Notes under the pieces: generated by a model
The model's database searches: none
The model's input: the letters and a program-made list of their open reading frames with translations, nothing else
Told to the model about the DNA's origin: nothing
Shown: in pieces, positions 6,961 to 14,559 of the stretch
Numbering within the stretch: position 1 is the stretch's first letter
How the letters are laid out: each line of letters begins with the position of its first letter
Program-made: the position numbers and the translations under genes
Assembly: GCA_017934115.1 (NCBI GenBank)
Contig: JAGBKC010000031.1
Span: forward strand, 1-46,082
Length of the DNA stretch: 46,082 bases
Direction: 5' to 3'
Source of the DNA: Actinomycetaceae bacterium
GTDB lineage: Bacteria; Actinomycetota; Actinomycetes; Actinomycetales; Actinomycetaceae

Positions 6961-9726
6961 TTAAGAGGCCGCTTTTTTACGCGTTGTTTTCTTGGCAGTT
7001 GCTCGTTTTTTGCGAGGTCGAGCTGGCGCTTTTTCACGTTTTTCAGCCAAAAGGGCATATGCTTTTTCTGCCGTCAACGAATCGACACTTTCATCCTTTG
7101 GCAAGGTTACATTCGTTTCTCCATCGGTAATGTACATGCCATAACGACCATCTTTAACAACAACATCTGAGTTCGTAACTGGATCTTTTCCAAGCTCTTT
7201 AAGCGGAGCAGCACTTGCGCGCCCGCGCCTTCCCTTTGGCTGCGCATACAACTCTTCACATTCCTCTAAAGTAATGGTGAAAATCTTTTCTTCTTCCTTC
7301 AAAGAACGTGTTTCAGGTTTTGGCGCCTTTTCACCTTTAGGTACGTCAAGCAATTCTTTTGTCAAATAAGGCCCAAATCTGCCATTTTGTGCCTTTATTA
7401 CATACCCATCTGATGTCACCCCCACTTCGCGCGGTTGCGAAAGGAGCATAAGAGCCGCATCGAGAGAGATACTTTCAATATCCATTGTCTTAAAAAGTGA
7501 AGCAACGCGGGCTTTTGGCTTGCGCTTTGAAACTTTGCCAGTTTTCGTCAAAAGGACTTCATCTTCACCAATGACTTCCGAAACATAAGGGCCGTAACGG
7601 CCAACCTTAGCAAAAATGGTACGCCCTGTTTCCGTGTCAATGCCGAGCACGCGTTCATCAGCCCCCACAGTATCAAGAATCTCATAAGCTTTAGCAATAT
7701 CTAATTCATCAGGAAGAACATCAACCGGAACAGATGCATGGCGCTTTTCATCACCTTTTTCATCAAGCTCCTGAAGATAAGCCCCATACCTTCCATTACG
7801 CAAAATAATATTATTACCTAAATTAATATTATTAGAATAATAGACATCACTTTCAATGAGGGCGTCTACACGTTTTTCAAGGCCAGGTACTTTTCCATCA
7901 CCATCCCAAAAACGGCGCAAGTATTCAACGCGCCCCTCATTACCTGCCGCAATAAGATCAAGATCTTCTTCCATCTTTGCCGTAAAATCGTAATCAACTA
8001 AACGCGGTAAATGCTCTTCTAAGAACCCTGTTACAAAAAAAGCATTCCATGTTGGCACAAGAGCACTACCTTTATGACCAACGTATCCCCGGTTAACAAT
8101 AGTAGAAATCGTTGAAGCGTACGTTGATGGGCGGCCTATACCAAGTTCTTCCATTTTCTTCACAAGACTTGCTTCCGTATATCGCGCAGGCGGTTTTGTC
8201 GTGTGCACTTGTGCCGTAGCGCTGAGCGCTTCTAACACATCACCTTCACTCATATTCAACAAGGCTGCAGCAGAAGTATTTTTTTTCTTCTCCCCTTCAA
8301 CATTAAACGCATCTTCACCAAGACTTGCTCGTTCACTATTCTGCACATCATCATTAGAATCAGTAGCAGAAACTTCACTTGCAGCAAGCACACCGTAAAT
8401 ACGCCGCCATCCTGGAAATTCTACGATCGTTCCTGATGCTGAAAATTGGGCCGTCTCTACATGAGGAACACCTTCAACAAGAAGTTTCAAAGAAAGAACC
8501 TTACCTGTTTCGTCTACCATTTGCGACGCTAAAGTACGTTTATAAATCAATTCATACAAACGATATTGATCGTTACTTAACTGATGACGCACATCTTGAG
8601 GACGCTTGAAGTTTTCTCCTGCTGGACGAATAGCCTCGTGAGCTTCTTGAGCTCCTTTTTGCTTATTCGCGTAAATACGTGGTTTCTCAGTAAGATATTT
8701 CTCGCCATATGTATCTGCAATATCCTTGCGAGCGCAATCAATTGCTTGCTGCGAAAGAGCAACAGAATCGGTACGCATATAGGTGATGTACCCGTTTTCA
8801 TAGAGATACTGTGCCAAACGCATGGTATCACGTGAACTCAAATGCAAAACATTGCCTGCAGCTTGCTGAAGCGTGGATGTTGTGAAAGGAGGATAAGGGC
8901 GGCGCGTATGTGGTTTACTTTCAACACTTACAACGCGCGCCTTACTTTTTGCAACGTAATTGGCAATATCGCCTGCTATATCTGCCTGCACATGCACACA
9001 GTTCTTTTTCGCTAGCACACCTTCATCATTGAAATCTTTACCTGTTGCTACGCGTTCATTACCAACGTGGGTCAATGTAGCATCAAAAATTTCCGTTTCT
9101 TTAGCAAAAGATGCCACTACACCTGCATAATCGGCGCTCACAAACTTGATACGCTCACGTTCACGTTCAACAATAAGTCTTGTTGCTGCACTTTGAACAC
9201 GCCCTGCCGATGTTTTTGGAGCAACTTTTCTCCACAACAGTGGCGATACTTGATATCCCACTAATCGGTCAAGAATACGGCGCGATTCCTGAGCATCTAC
9301 CATTTTCATATCAACATCACGAGCTGACGTTAAAGAATCCTCAATAGCTTTTTTTGTAATTTCATGAAAAACAAGACGTTTCACCGGCACTTTTGGCTTC
9401 AATACTTCCAAAAGATGCCATGCTATCGCTTCACCTTCTCGATCCTCATCGGTTGCTAGTAATAATTCATCAGCATTTTTCAATGCACGTTTCAAATCAC
9501 TGACAGTTTTCTTCTTACCCGATGAAATGACGTAATATGCCTCAAACTCGTTTTCAACATTGACTGCGAAACGCCCATAAGGCCCCTTCTTCATGTCTTC
9601 GGGAAGATCAGAAGGCTGGGCAAGGTCACGTATATGACCTACTGAAGCTAAAACCGTGTAGTCCTTCCCCAAGAATTGTGAAATTGTTCGTGCCTTTGAT
9701 GGAGACTCCACAATAACGAGTTTCAC
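6961..9726 (-). CDS. topA: DNA topoisomerase I (type IA)
   Basis: Relaxes negative supercoils by a transient covalent link to one DNA strand. The 921-residue protein begins with a TOPRIM domain (KLVIVESPSKARTI; acidic cluster ATDEDREGEAIAW). The active-site Tyr is in GYITYMRTDSVALS. The C-terminal part has four repeats with a GRYG/GRFG core (GRYGAYLQ, GRYGPYVSE, GRFGPYLTK, GRYGMYITD). It ends in a basic Lys/Ala tail and lacks Cys4 zinc fingers, which is the actinobacterial form. It is first in the topA-tmk-holB block and starts with ATG. Confidence 0.98.
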   Translation of the reverse strand: MKLVIVESPSKARTISQFLGKDYTVLASVGHIRDLAQPSDLPEDMKKGPYGRFAVNVENEFEAYYVISSGKKKTVSDLKRALKNADELLLATDEDREGEAIAWHLLEVLKPKVPVKRLVFHEITKKAIEDSLTSARDVDMKMVDAQESRRILDRLVGYQVSPLLWRKVAPKTSAGRVQSAATRLIVERERERIKFVSADYAGVVASFAKETEIFDATLTHVGNERVATGKDFNDEGVLAKKNCVHVQADIAGDIANYVAKSKARVVSVESKPHTRRPYPPFTTSTLQQAAGNVLHLSSRDTMRLAQYLYENGYITYMRTDSVALSQQAIDCARKDIADTYGEKYLTEKPRIYANKQKGAQEAHEAIRPAGENFKRPQDVRHQLSNDQYRLYELIYKRTLASQMVDETGKVLSLKLLVEGVPHVETAQFSASGTIVEFPGWRRIYGVLAASEVSATDSNDDVQNSERASLGEDAFNVEGEKKKNTSAAALLNMSEGDVLEALSATAQVHTTKPPARYTEASLVKKMEELGIGRPSTYASTISTIVNRGYVGHKGSALVPTWNAFFVTGFLEEHLPRLVDYDFTAKMEEDLDLIAAGNEGRVEYLRRFWDGDGKVPGLEKRVDALIESDVYYSNNINLGNNIILRNGRYGAYLQELDEKGDEKRHASVPVDVLPDELDIAKAYEILDTVGADERVLGIDTETGRTIFAKVGRYGPYVSEVIGEDEVLLTKTGKVSKRKPKARVASLFKTMDIESISLDAALMLLSQPREVGVTSDGYVIKAQNGRFGPYLTKELLDVPKGEKAPKPETRSLKEEEKIFTITLEECEELYAQPKGRRGRASAAPLKELGKDPVTNSDVVVKDGRYGMYITDGETNVTLPKDESVDSLTAEKAYALLAEKREKAPARPRKKRATAKKTTRKKAAS

Positions 9727-9802
9727 TCTTCACTCCTTATGTTGCGTGTGTTTAGTAAACACTCTAATGGTTTTCACAAGCATAACGCGGGCTCTTTCCA
9801 CA

Positions 9803-9834
9803 CATGCATAAAAATACTCTTTCATTTATGCATG
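9803..9834. repeat. Inverted repeat between pyrE and topA
   Basis: CATGCATAAA (9803-9812) pairs perfectly with TTTATGCATG (9825-9834) over a 12-nt loop. It follows the pyrE stop and precedes topA. There is no T-run on the minus strand, so termination of pyrE is possible but not clear. It could equally be a regulatory site for topA. Confidence 0.45.
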
Positions 9835-9880
9835 ATATCAACACAAAGAAAGATAAAGTAACCCGCGCCACATGCGTGTG

Positions 9881-10486
9881 TTATTCGTTTTCTAACTCCA
9901 AATCATTCAGACCCAAGGCATAAAAATAAGGAACCGAAGCTTCTTGGTAAATCTTTTCACCTGCACCTGTTGCCCTATCAACCACAACAGCAACAGCGAC
10001 AACATTTCCACCTGCTTCACGCACCGCTTCAATGGCCTTTAATGGAGATCCACCTGTCGTTGATGTATCTTCTACAACAACAACATTTTTTCCTAGGATA
10101 TCTGGCCCTTCGATACGTTTTTTCATCCCATGATCTTTAACTTCTTTTCTCACAACAAAGGAATCAATATCTAACCCGCGCGATGCAGCGGCATGCATAA
10201 TAGCTCCAGCAACAGGATCAGCACCCATCGTCAAGCCACCAACAGCATCAATATCATCAGAAGAAAAACCATTTTCTTCAAGCATATCGAGCATAACGTG
10301 CCCAATCAAAGGCCCTGCTTCGTGATGCAAGGTTGCACGACGCATATCAACGTAATAAGAAGATTTTTTACCTGATGCCAATATAAAATCACCATGGCTC
10401 ACTGACAGTTCTTTCACTAATTCAATAAGGCGTTCTTTTTGTGAATCATTTTTCATAGCTATAAGAATACGCGAAAAAAACTCCAT
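9881..10486 (-). CDS. pyrE: Orotate phosphoribosyltransferase
   Basis: Joins orotate to PRPP to form orotidine 5'-phosphate in pyrimidine synthesis. The PRPP-binding motif VVVVEDTSTTGGSP is clear. The N-terminal motif GKKSSYYVDMRRATLHHEA is typical of actinobacterial PyrE. The length is 201 residues from this ATG or 191 from the internal ATG at 10456. Neither has a good ribosome-binding site, and homologues of about 190 residues favour the shorter form. It lies 18 bases behind the short-chain dehydrogenase gene and is probably co-transcribed with it. Confidence 0.94.
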   Translation of the reverse strand: MEFFSRILIAMKNDSQKERLIELVKELSVSHGDFILASGKKSSYYVDMRRATLHHEAGPLIGHVMLDMLEENGFSSDDIDAVGGLTMGADPVAGAIMHAAASRGLDIDSFVVRKEVKDHGMKKRIEGPDILGKNVVVVEDTSTTGGSPLKAIEAVREAGGNVVAVAVVVDRATGAGEKIYQEASVPYFYALGLNDLELENE

Positions 10487-10504
10487 AATGCCACTGCACG
10501 CATT

Positions 10505-11275
10505 TTATGTGGCGCGTCCCGAACGAGAAGGTCCAGCAATGGAGCGAACTAACCAGCGCGGAGCGATCTTCAACCCTGCACCTATTGTTTTATACAAAAT
10601 GGTCGGAGTAACAAGAACACGCTCATGACGAACAGCATCCAAAGCTTCTGCAACCACACATTCTGGCGCTGTAAAAGTGAAATTCGCCCATTGAGATGCA
10701 TCAACACCACTTCGCTGATGAAATTCACTTCGTACCAATCCAGGACACACAGCCACCACACGCACTCCAGTGCTTCTTAATTCTTCAGCGAGGCCTTCAG
10801 AAAATGTTTTCACCCATGCTTTATGTGCTGAATATGTTCCTTGCGCAGTAAGTGCTGTCATCGACGATATATTGATGATAGCGCCATGACCGCGTTTTTT
10901 CATCTCGCACGCAGCCCGATAACTCAACCGCATTACTGCTTTCACCATCACATTCAAAGCAGCTTCTTCTTTTTCTATATCACCACAGACAAAATCTTGC
11001 CCCAAACCAAAACCCGCATTGTTGACCAGCAAACCAATAGGATAGCGTTTACTTGTAAGACATTTTTCTACTTGGGCACACCCCGCATTAGTCGACAAAT
11101 CAGCTCTACTCACATGTACACGCACGCCATAAGACTTACGTATATCATCAGCTATATCATTGAGTGCATTCTCATTGCGTGCCACGAGAACAAGGTCATT
11201 ACCTTCCTGCGCAAGACGGTAAGCAAAGGCTTTTCCTATACCAGAACTTGCACCAGTAATAAGAGCGCTCCCCAT
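10505..11275 (-). CDS. Short-chain dehydrogenase/reductase (classical SDR)
   Basis: An NAD(P)-dependent oxidoreductase of unknown substrate. The Rossmann cofactor motif TGASSGIGKA lies at residues 8-17, NNAGFG is central, and the catalytic residues are Ser (INISSMTA) and the YSAHK pair. The C-terminal FTAPECVVAEALDAVRHERVLVTPTILYK resembles SDRs acting on acyl or lipid-like substrates, but this is weak evidence. At 256 residues it has normal length. It sits 13 bases after the secreted protein gene upstream and 18 before pyrE, so the three may form one transcript. Confidence 0.9.
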   Translation of the reverse strand: MGSALITGASSGIGKAFAYRLAQEGNDLVLVARNENALNDIADDIRKSYGVRVHVSRADLSTNAGCAQVEKCLTSKRYPIGLLVNNAGFGLGQDFVCGDIEKEEAALNVMVKAVMRLSYRAACEMKKRGHGAIINISSMTALTAQGTYSAHKAWVKTFSEGLAEELRSTGVRVVAVCPGLVRSEFHQRSGVDASQWANFTFTAPECVVAEALDAVRHERVLVTPTILYKTIGAGLKIAPRWLVRSIAGPSRSGRAT

Positions 11276-11288
11276 AACAATGCCTCAC

Positions 11289-12176
11289 TTAAAAAAGATT
11301 AAATTCAGAAGAAGAAATTTTAAATCCTTTTCCTGTTTTTTCAGCCCAGCATTCCACATTTCCTTCTTGATCGACACTGCACACAAATCCATTACTTTTC
11401 ACACTTGTTTCATATGAAACAACTTCACTTGTTGTCACCGTTGATGCACACTGTTGAGAAAGTTTGCCAGCAGAATCCATGCTATAGGTCACCGGCTGGT
11501 TTTTACACGTTTGAGATTCATATGAATACGTAAAAATAGTGCACGAAACCGTGGAAGTACCCAATTCGCAACGAATATTTTTCGATGGCACAGAGAAACT
11601 TGCTTTTTCGATAGCATCTTCAGGCGCCTCGCGTACATTTGCCCCTACAAATTGCAATGTCTCTGACGTCAATTCTTTGAGATTATCAGGAATAGAAGCA
11701 CCATTGAGAGTAGTAATCAACGTTTGTGCATAGGTTTCACCGCATTGCTCAACCATGGATGTCATAGAAGTTTTTATGGCTTGACTTTGGGCATCCCATA
11801 CATTATCTTTTTCTGCCCATACCGTAAGGGCATGATAAATCTTTCCATCCGCTTCCCCCTGGCAGGTTGATGTTGCTGAAAGGGAATCCAACGCCTTGCG
11901 AACTTCCGCAAGAGATGCATACGCATCAGCTGGATTATCTGATTCGCTGCTTGCAGATGCAGAAGAAGAAACAGAAGCACTTGCACTCACTGCTTGGCTT
12001 GGCAGTTGATTATCCACACCTACTGCTAAATCTTGCGTAACTGTCACCAGGCGGATATAGAACACGATCATCAACACAACAAAAACAAAAACAACGCCTC
12101 CTACAAACAGAACGACCGAACGAGGAGAGCGCGAAAAAAAGAAATTATTTTCTCGATCATTATCTAGCATTTTCAC
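11289..12176 (-). CDS. Membrane-anchored secreted protein with Cys-rich C-terminal domain (DUF6636-like)
   Basis: Function unknown. A 20-residue cytoplasmic N-terminus is followed by one membrane helix (VVLFVGGVVFVFVVLMIVFYI) and a Ser-rich linker (SASASVSSSASASS). The long helical extracytoplasmic part ends in a C-terminal region with six Cys: FSVPSKNIRCELGTSTVSC, SQTC, QQC, and FVCSVDQEGNVEC. The pattern PSKNIRC...VSC resembles the DUF6636 family of small exported actinobacterial proteins, where the Cys probably form disulphides. The family call is from the motif only. It is the first gene of a possible operon with the SDR and pyrE. Confidence 0.7.
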   Translation of the reverse strand: MKMLDNDRENNFFFSRSPRSVVLFVGGVVFVFVVLMIVFYIRLVTVTQDLAVGVDNQLPSQAVSASASVSSSASASSESDNPADAYASLAEVRKALDSLSATSTCQGEADGKIYHALTVWAEKDNVWDAQSQAIKTSMTSMVEQCGETYAQTLITTLNGASIPDNLKELTSETLQFVGANVREAPEDAIEKASFSVPSKNIRCELGTSTVSCTIFTYSYESQTCKNQPVTYSMDSAGKLSQQCASTVTTSEVVSYETSVKSNGFVCSVDQEGNVECWAEKTGKGFKISSSEFNLF

Positions 12177-12240
12177 CTACCAAGACGCATATACATGTAA
12201 CTATACACGCTAGAGAAGCGGAAAAAGCAAACAACTTACA

Positions 12241-12831
12241 TTACATTGAACATACATCCACAAGACGCACTAAGCAGGCATCCCAAAAAAGACTTGTTTC
12301 ATCCACGTATCGATCATCAAATAAACGCGTATGCGAAAGGGTGACGCGAGTGAGATCATCTTTTATTTTGATTGGCTGGGAAAGCGAAAGAGAAAGGCGT
12401 GAAAAGTCTGAAAGAATAAATACTACTTTCTTCTCTTTAACGCGCTGAAATTCACGAAGTTCACAATCAAGCCAATTTCGACGCATTTCTTCATCGTCAA
12501 TATATGACCATACAGTTATGAGAGGGGCAGCAATTGTTTTAACGCGGCGTATCGTAATATTTTTAGGCACCCGCACATCCGCATGCTGTTGCCCATACGC
12601 ATGAGCAACAGCTTCTACCCAATATGTATTCGATACATCCTTACCTTTAAGCCAACGAACAAGGCGACTTTTACCCCATAGTTGCGCACCAGCTTCATCA
12701 AGCAATTCAAACCACTGCGCATAATTTCTGCCAGTTATTTCATATAACTGTTCATCATCAACAAGTTGTTTTCTTCCTTCATGGTGATACTGAAACACAT
12801 TTGTTATACCAGGTGCTACCATATGTTCCAT
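12241..12831 (-). CDS. DUF4287-like helical domain plus SRPBCC/AHSA1-type protein
   Basis: Probably cytoplasmic, function unknown. Residues about 30-85 (EITGRNYAQWFELLDEAG...LVRWLKG...YWVEAVAHAYGQQ) resemble the DUF4287-type module often paired with SRPBCC domains in actinobacteria. Residues about 95-195 look like a small SRPBCC ligand-binding fold, starting IRRVKTIAAPLITVWSYIDDEEMRRNWL. Start ATG at 12831 follows GGAAGAAAG. The gene is alone on the minus strand, with a palindrome about 95 bp upstream that might be its operator. Such proteins often bind small hydrophobic ligands, but nothing here identifies one. Confidence 0.65.
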   Translation of the reverse strand: MEHMVAPGITNVFQYHHEGRKQLVDDEQLYEITGRNYAQWFELLDEAGAQLWGKSRLVRWLKGKDVSNTYWVEAVAHAYGQQHADVRVPKNITIRRVKTIAAPLITVWSYIDDEEMRRNWLDCELREFQRVKEKKVVFILSDFSRLSLSLSQPIKIKDDLTRVTLSHTRLFDDRYVDETSLFWDACLVRLVDVCSM

Positions 12832-12925
12832 CTTTCTTCCTTCCCCATTAAAGGATCACAACAGAGTCTATTATAGAAAAGCAACAAGACACATTCTTAG
12901 GACCAAAACCCACAACCATCAAGAA

Positions 12926-12943
12926 AACGGTACATATACCGTT
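12926..12943. promoter_or_regulatory. Candidate operator palindrome AACGGTACATATACCGTT
   Basis: A perfect 7+7 inverted repeat with a 4-nt centre. It lies 95 bp upstream of the SRPBCC gene and about 500 bp upstream of the TetR gene. Palindromes of this size are typical of TetR- or GntR-family binding sites. No second copy was noticed nearby. Confidence 0.4.
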
Positions 12944-13162
12944 GTTATGAAAAATTTATTTTTGATATTTTTCTTAAAACGAGACAAAAGGAACATCATG
13001 CCCTTCCCCCCTATAACCTGCTCACATGCGAACATGTGCACATTACACACGTCACAGCACTATAGAACAGATGGCACACATAGAAACACACAAGTCAAAT
13101 CAGAAGAAAAACAAGCCACAGATGTGAGACACATAAGTACACGAATGCGTTACATAAACTAT

Positions 13163-13357
13163 ATGCGTCTCACATAACGCGAACGAGACGTCTTAAAATT
13201 ACTCTGCACAGGTTTCAGCAATAAAGAAATAGCTGAACAACTCATATTAGAACCTTCCACCATCAAAACACACATCGCATCATGTCGCAAAAAATTAGGA
13301 GCACTTAACAGAACACATCTAGCAGTTCAAGCAATTCGCCTCGGCATCATCACATAA
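13163..13357 (+). pseudogene. Relic of a LuxR/NarL-type DNA-binding domain
   Basis: The frame after 13178 encodes RERDVLKLLCTGFSNKEIA, then an EQLILEPSTIKTHIASCRKK-like recognition helix, and ends at TAA (13355-13357). This is a complete LuxR-type helix-turn-helix. The usual LTxRE start reads ML-like RLT, then an in-frame TAA at 13175-13177, then RE. No receiver or sensor domain is visible upstream: the same frame back to 12947 is a low-complexity stretch with no recognisable fold. No start codon lies between the stop and the helix-turn-helix. I read it as the broken tail of a response regulator. The 12832-13442 gap otherwise holds only the palindrome at 12926 and the TetR promoter. Confidence 0.7.
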
Positions 13358-13382
13358 ATAAGTAAAAAATGTGTCGCTAAAA

Positions 13383-13410
13383 TAGACATTCATTTTTCTC
13401 GCGATAGAAT
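13383..13410 (+). promoter_or_regulatory. Candidate promoter of the TetR gene
   Basis: TAGACA (13383-13388) and TAGAAT (13405-13410) are separated by 16 bp. They are placed about 33 bp before the TetR start codon at 13443. Confidence 0.4.
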
Positions 13411-13442
13411 AACAAAAAAACACATCGATCGTGAGGGCCAGT

Positions 13443-14090
13443 ATGCCAAAAATCAATGCACCTACCGTACGCGAACATCACGAAAACATCAAGAAAGCCC
13501 TTGTAAAAGCAACAGAAGAAATTTTACGAAACGAAGGCCCCTACGCACTATCTGCCGCTCGTGTAGCCAAAGAAGCAGGAATCGCACGCAATTCTATTTA
13601 CCGATATGTCGAATCAGTCGATGACCTCAAAATGCTCGTGATGGAAGATTTCATCCCCCAGTGGCACGAAAAGATTTTTTCCTCTATCAATACCCATGAT
13701 GATCCAGCTAAACGCCTTATTTCTTTTGCTATTGCAACAATCGAAGAAACGCATAACAATTCCCACACGTGGTTGATGAATATCATGCGCACTCACACAG
13801 GAAAAACTGAAAAGAAAAAAGAAGAATCTTCGCGTAGAAAAATAGCGCATTCGCATGTTTCAGACATTCACAAAACTATTGAAAACTTCATCACACAACA
13901 ATTTATCGCTATGGGCGCAGAGCATCCACACATTTGGAGCAGCTTTGTTAAAAGCCTGATGTTTGACTCCTTCAAACAAGAAGAAATGGGGATGCCGCAC
14001 ACTATTATTTCTGCCGAATTAGAAAAGGCGATAACAGCACTCACCAATCAGGCACGTACCATCCCTGAAGGGAAAGTACTTCCACTATAA
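13443..14090 (+). CDS. TetR/AcrR-family transcriptional regulator
   Basis: A ligand-responsive repressor. The N-terminal helix-turn-helix is clear (AARVAKEAGIARNSIYRYVESVDDLKMLV, about residues 38-66). The C-terminal dimerisation and ligand domain is unremarkable. I start at the ATG at 13443 because GAGGG sits 5 bases before it, though a GTG lies in frame at 13431. The length is 215 residues. It is flanked on the left by the LuxR relic and converges with the NifX-like gene on the right. Its target is not obvious. The palindrome at 12926 is one candidate. Confidence 0.88.
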   Translation: MPKINAPTVREHHENIKKALVKATEEILRNEGPYALSAARVAKEAGIARNSIYRYVESVDDLKMLVMEDFIPQWHEKIFSSINTHDDPAKRLISFAIATIEETHNNSHTWLMNIMRTHTGKTEKKKEESSRRKIAHSHVSDIHKTIENFITQQFIAMGAEHPHIWSSFVKSLMFDSFKQEEMGMPHTIISAELEKAITALTNQARTIPEGKVLPL

Positions 14091-14097
14091 CCCCGCA

Positions 14098-14481
14098 TTA
14101 CGCGCGCGCAGATCGTGCCTTTTGAAAATCTCCATAAGCATCGCGAAGTGCTTTTCCATAAGTATTCACCAAAGTGCGCGCATCACCTGCAGCATCTTTG
14201 ACGATCATGATCCCCATTTTATCGATAGAATGAGCGATTCCAGGCCCCATATGATGACACACAACAATATCGACAGCATTTTCTTTTAAGAATTTAATAA
14301 TGCGCCCATGATGAGTGCCTGGCTCGCCAGAATCATGCAGTTCATCCCACCGAACAGCCGTCACTTCCCAACCAACAAGCTTATCAGTATCAGCGTCTGT
14401 TTCAGCAATAGCAAGGAAATGAGCACGCCCCCAACGAGAGTCAATATCGCCATGATCAGTAACAGGTAAAGCAATATACAT
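14098..14481 (-). CDS. NifX/NifB-type dinitrogenase iron-molybdenum cofactor domain protein
   Basis: A single small alpha/beta domain (127 residues) of the family that in nitrogen fixers carries the FeMo cofactor. In non-fixers the family appears as orphan proteins of unknown role. Visible features are the N-terminal MYIALPVTDHGDIDSRWGRAHFLAIAE, where the family often has FGRA, and the later motif VDIVVCHHMGPGIAHSIDKMGI. There are two His after the only Cys in that motif. The ATG at 14481 is preferred over longer upstream reading because the extension would run through the terminator at 14507-14538. No nif genes are near, so a cofactor role in nitrogenase is unlikely. Confidence 0.75.
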   Translation of the reverse strand: MYIALPVTDHGDIDSRWGRAHFLAIAETDADTDKLVGWEVTAVRWDELHDSGEPGTHHGRIIKFLKENAVDIVVCHHMGPGIAHSIDKMGIMIVKDAAGDARTLVNTYGKALRDAYGDFQKARSARA

Positions 14482-14506
14482 ACTGCCATCATACACACAA
14501 AAGAAA

Positions 14507-14538
14507 TAAAAAAAATGAGAGACCCAAAGGCCTCTCAT
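14507..14538 (-). terminator. Terminator of the SLC13 transporter gene
   Basis: ATGAGAG (14515-14521) pairs with CTCTCAT (14532-14538). On the minus strand it is followed by a run of T. It lies 22 bases past the transporter stop codon. Confidence 0.85.
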
Positions 14539-14559
14539 TTACTAAATGGGCGTGAATCA

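Noticed and set aside
12947..13177. A 76-codon plus-strand frame ending at the LuxR relic
   Set aside because: The amino-acid content is unlike any domain. It may be the decayed upstream part of the relic, but no sensor or receiver is recognisable.
14098..14481. Nitrogen-fixation role for the NifX-like protein
   Set aside because: No other nif gene is present, and orphan members of this family are common in non-fixers.
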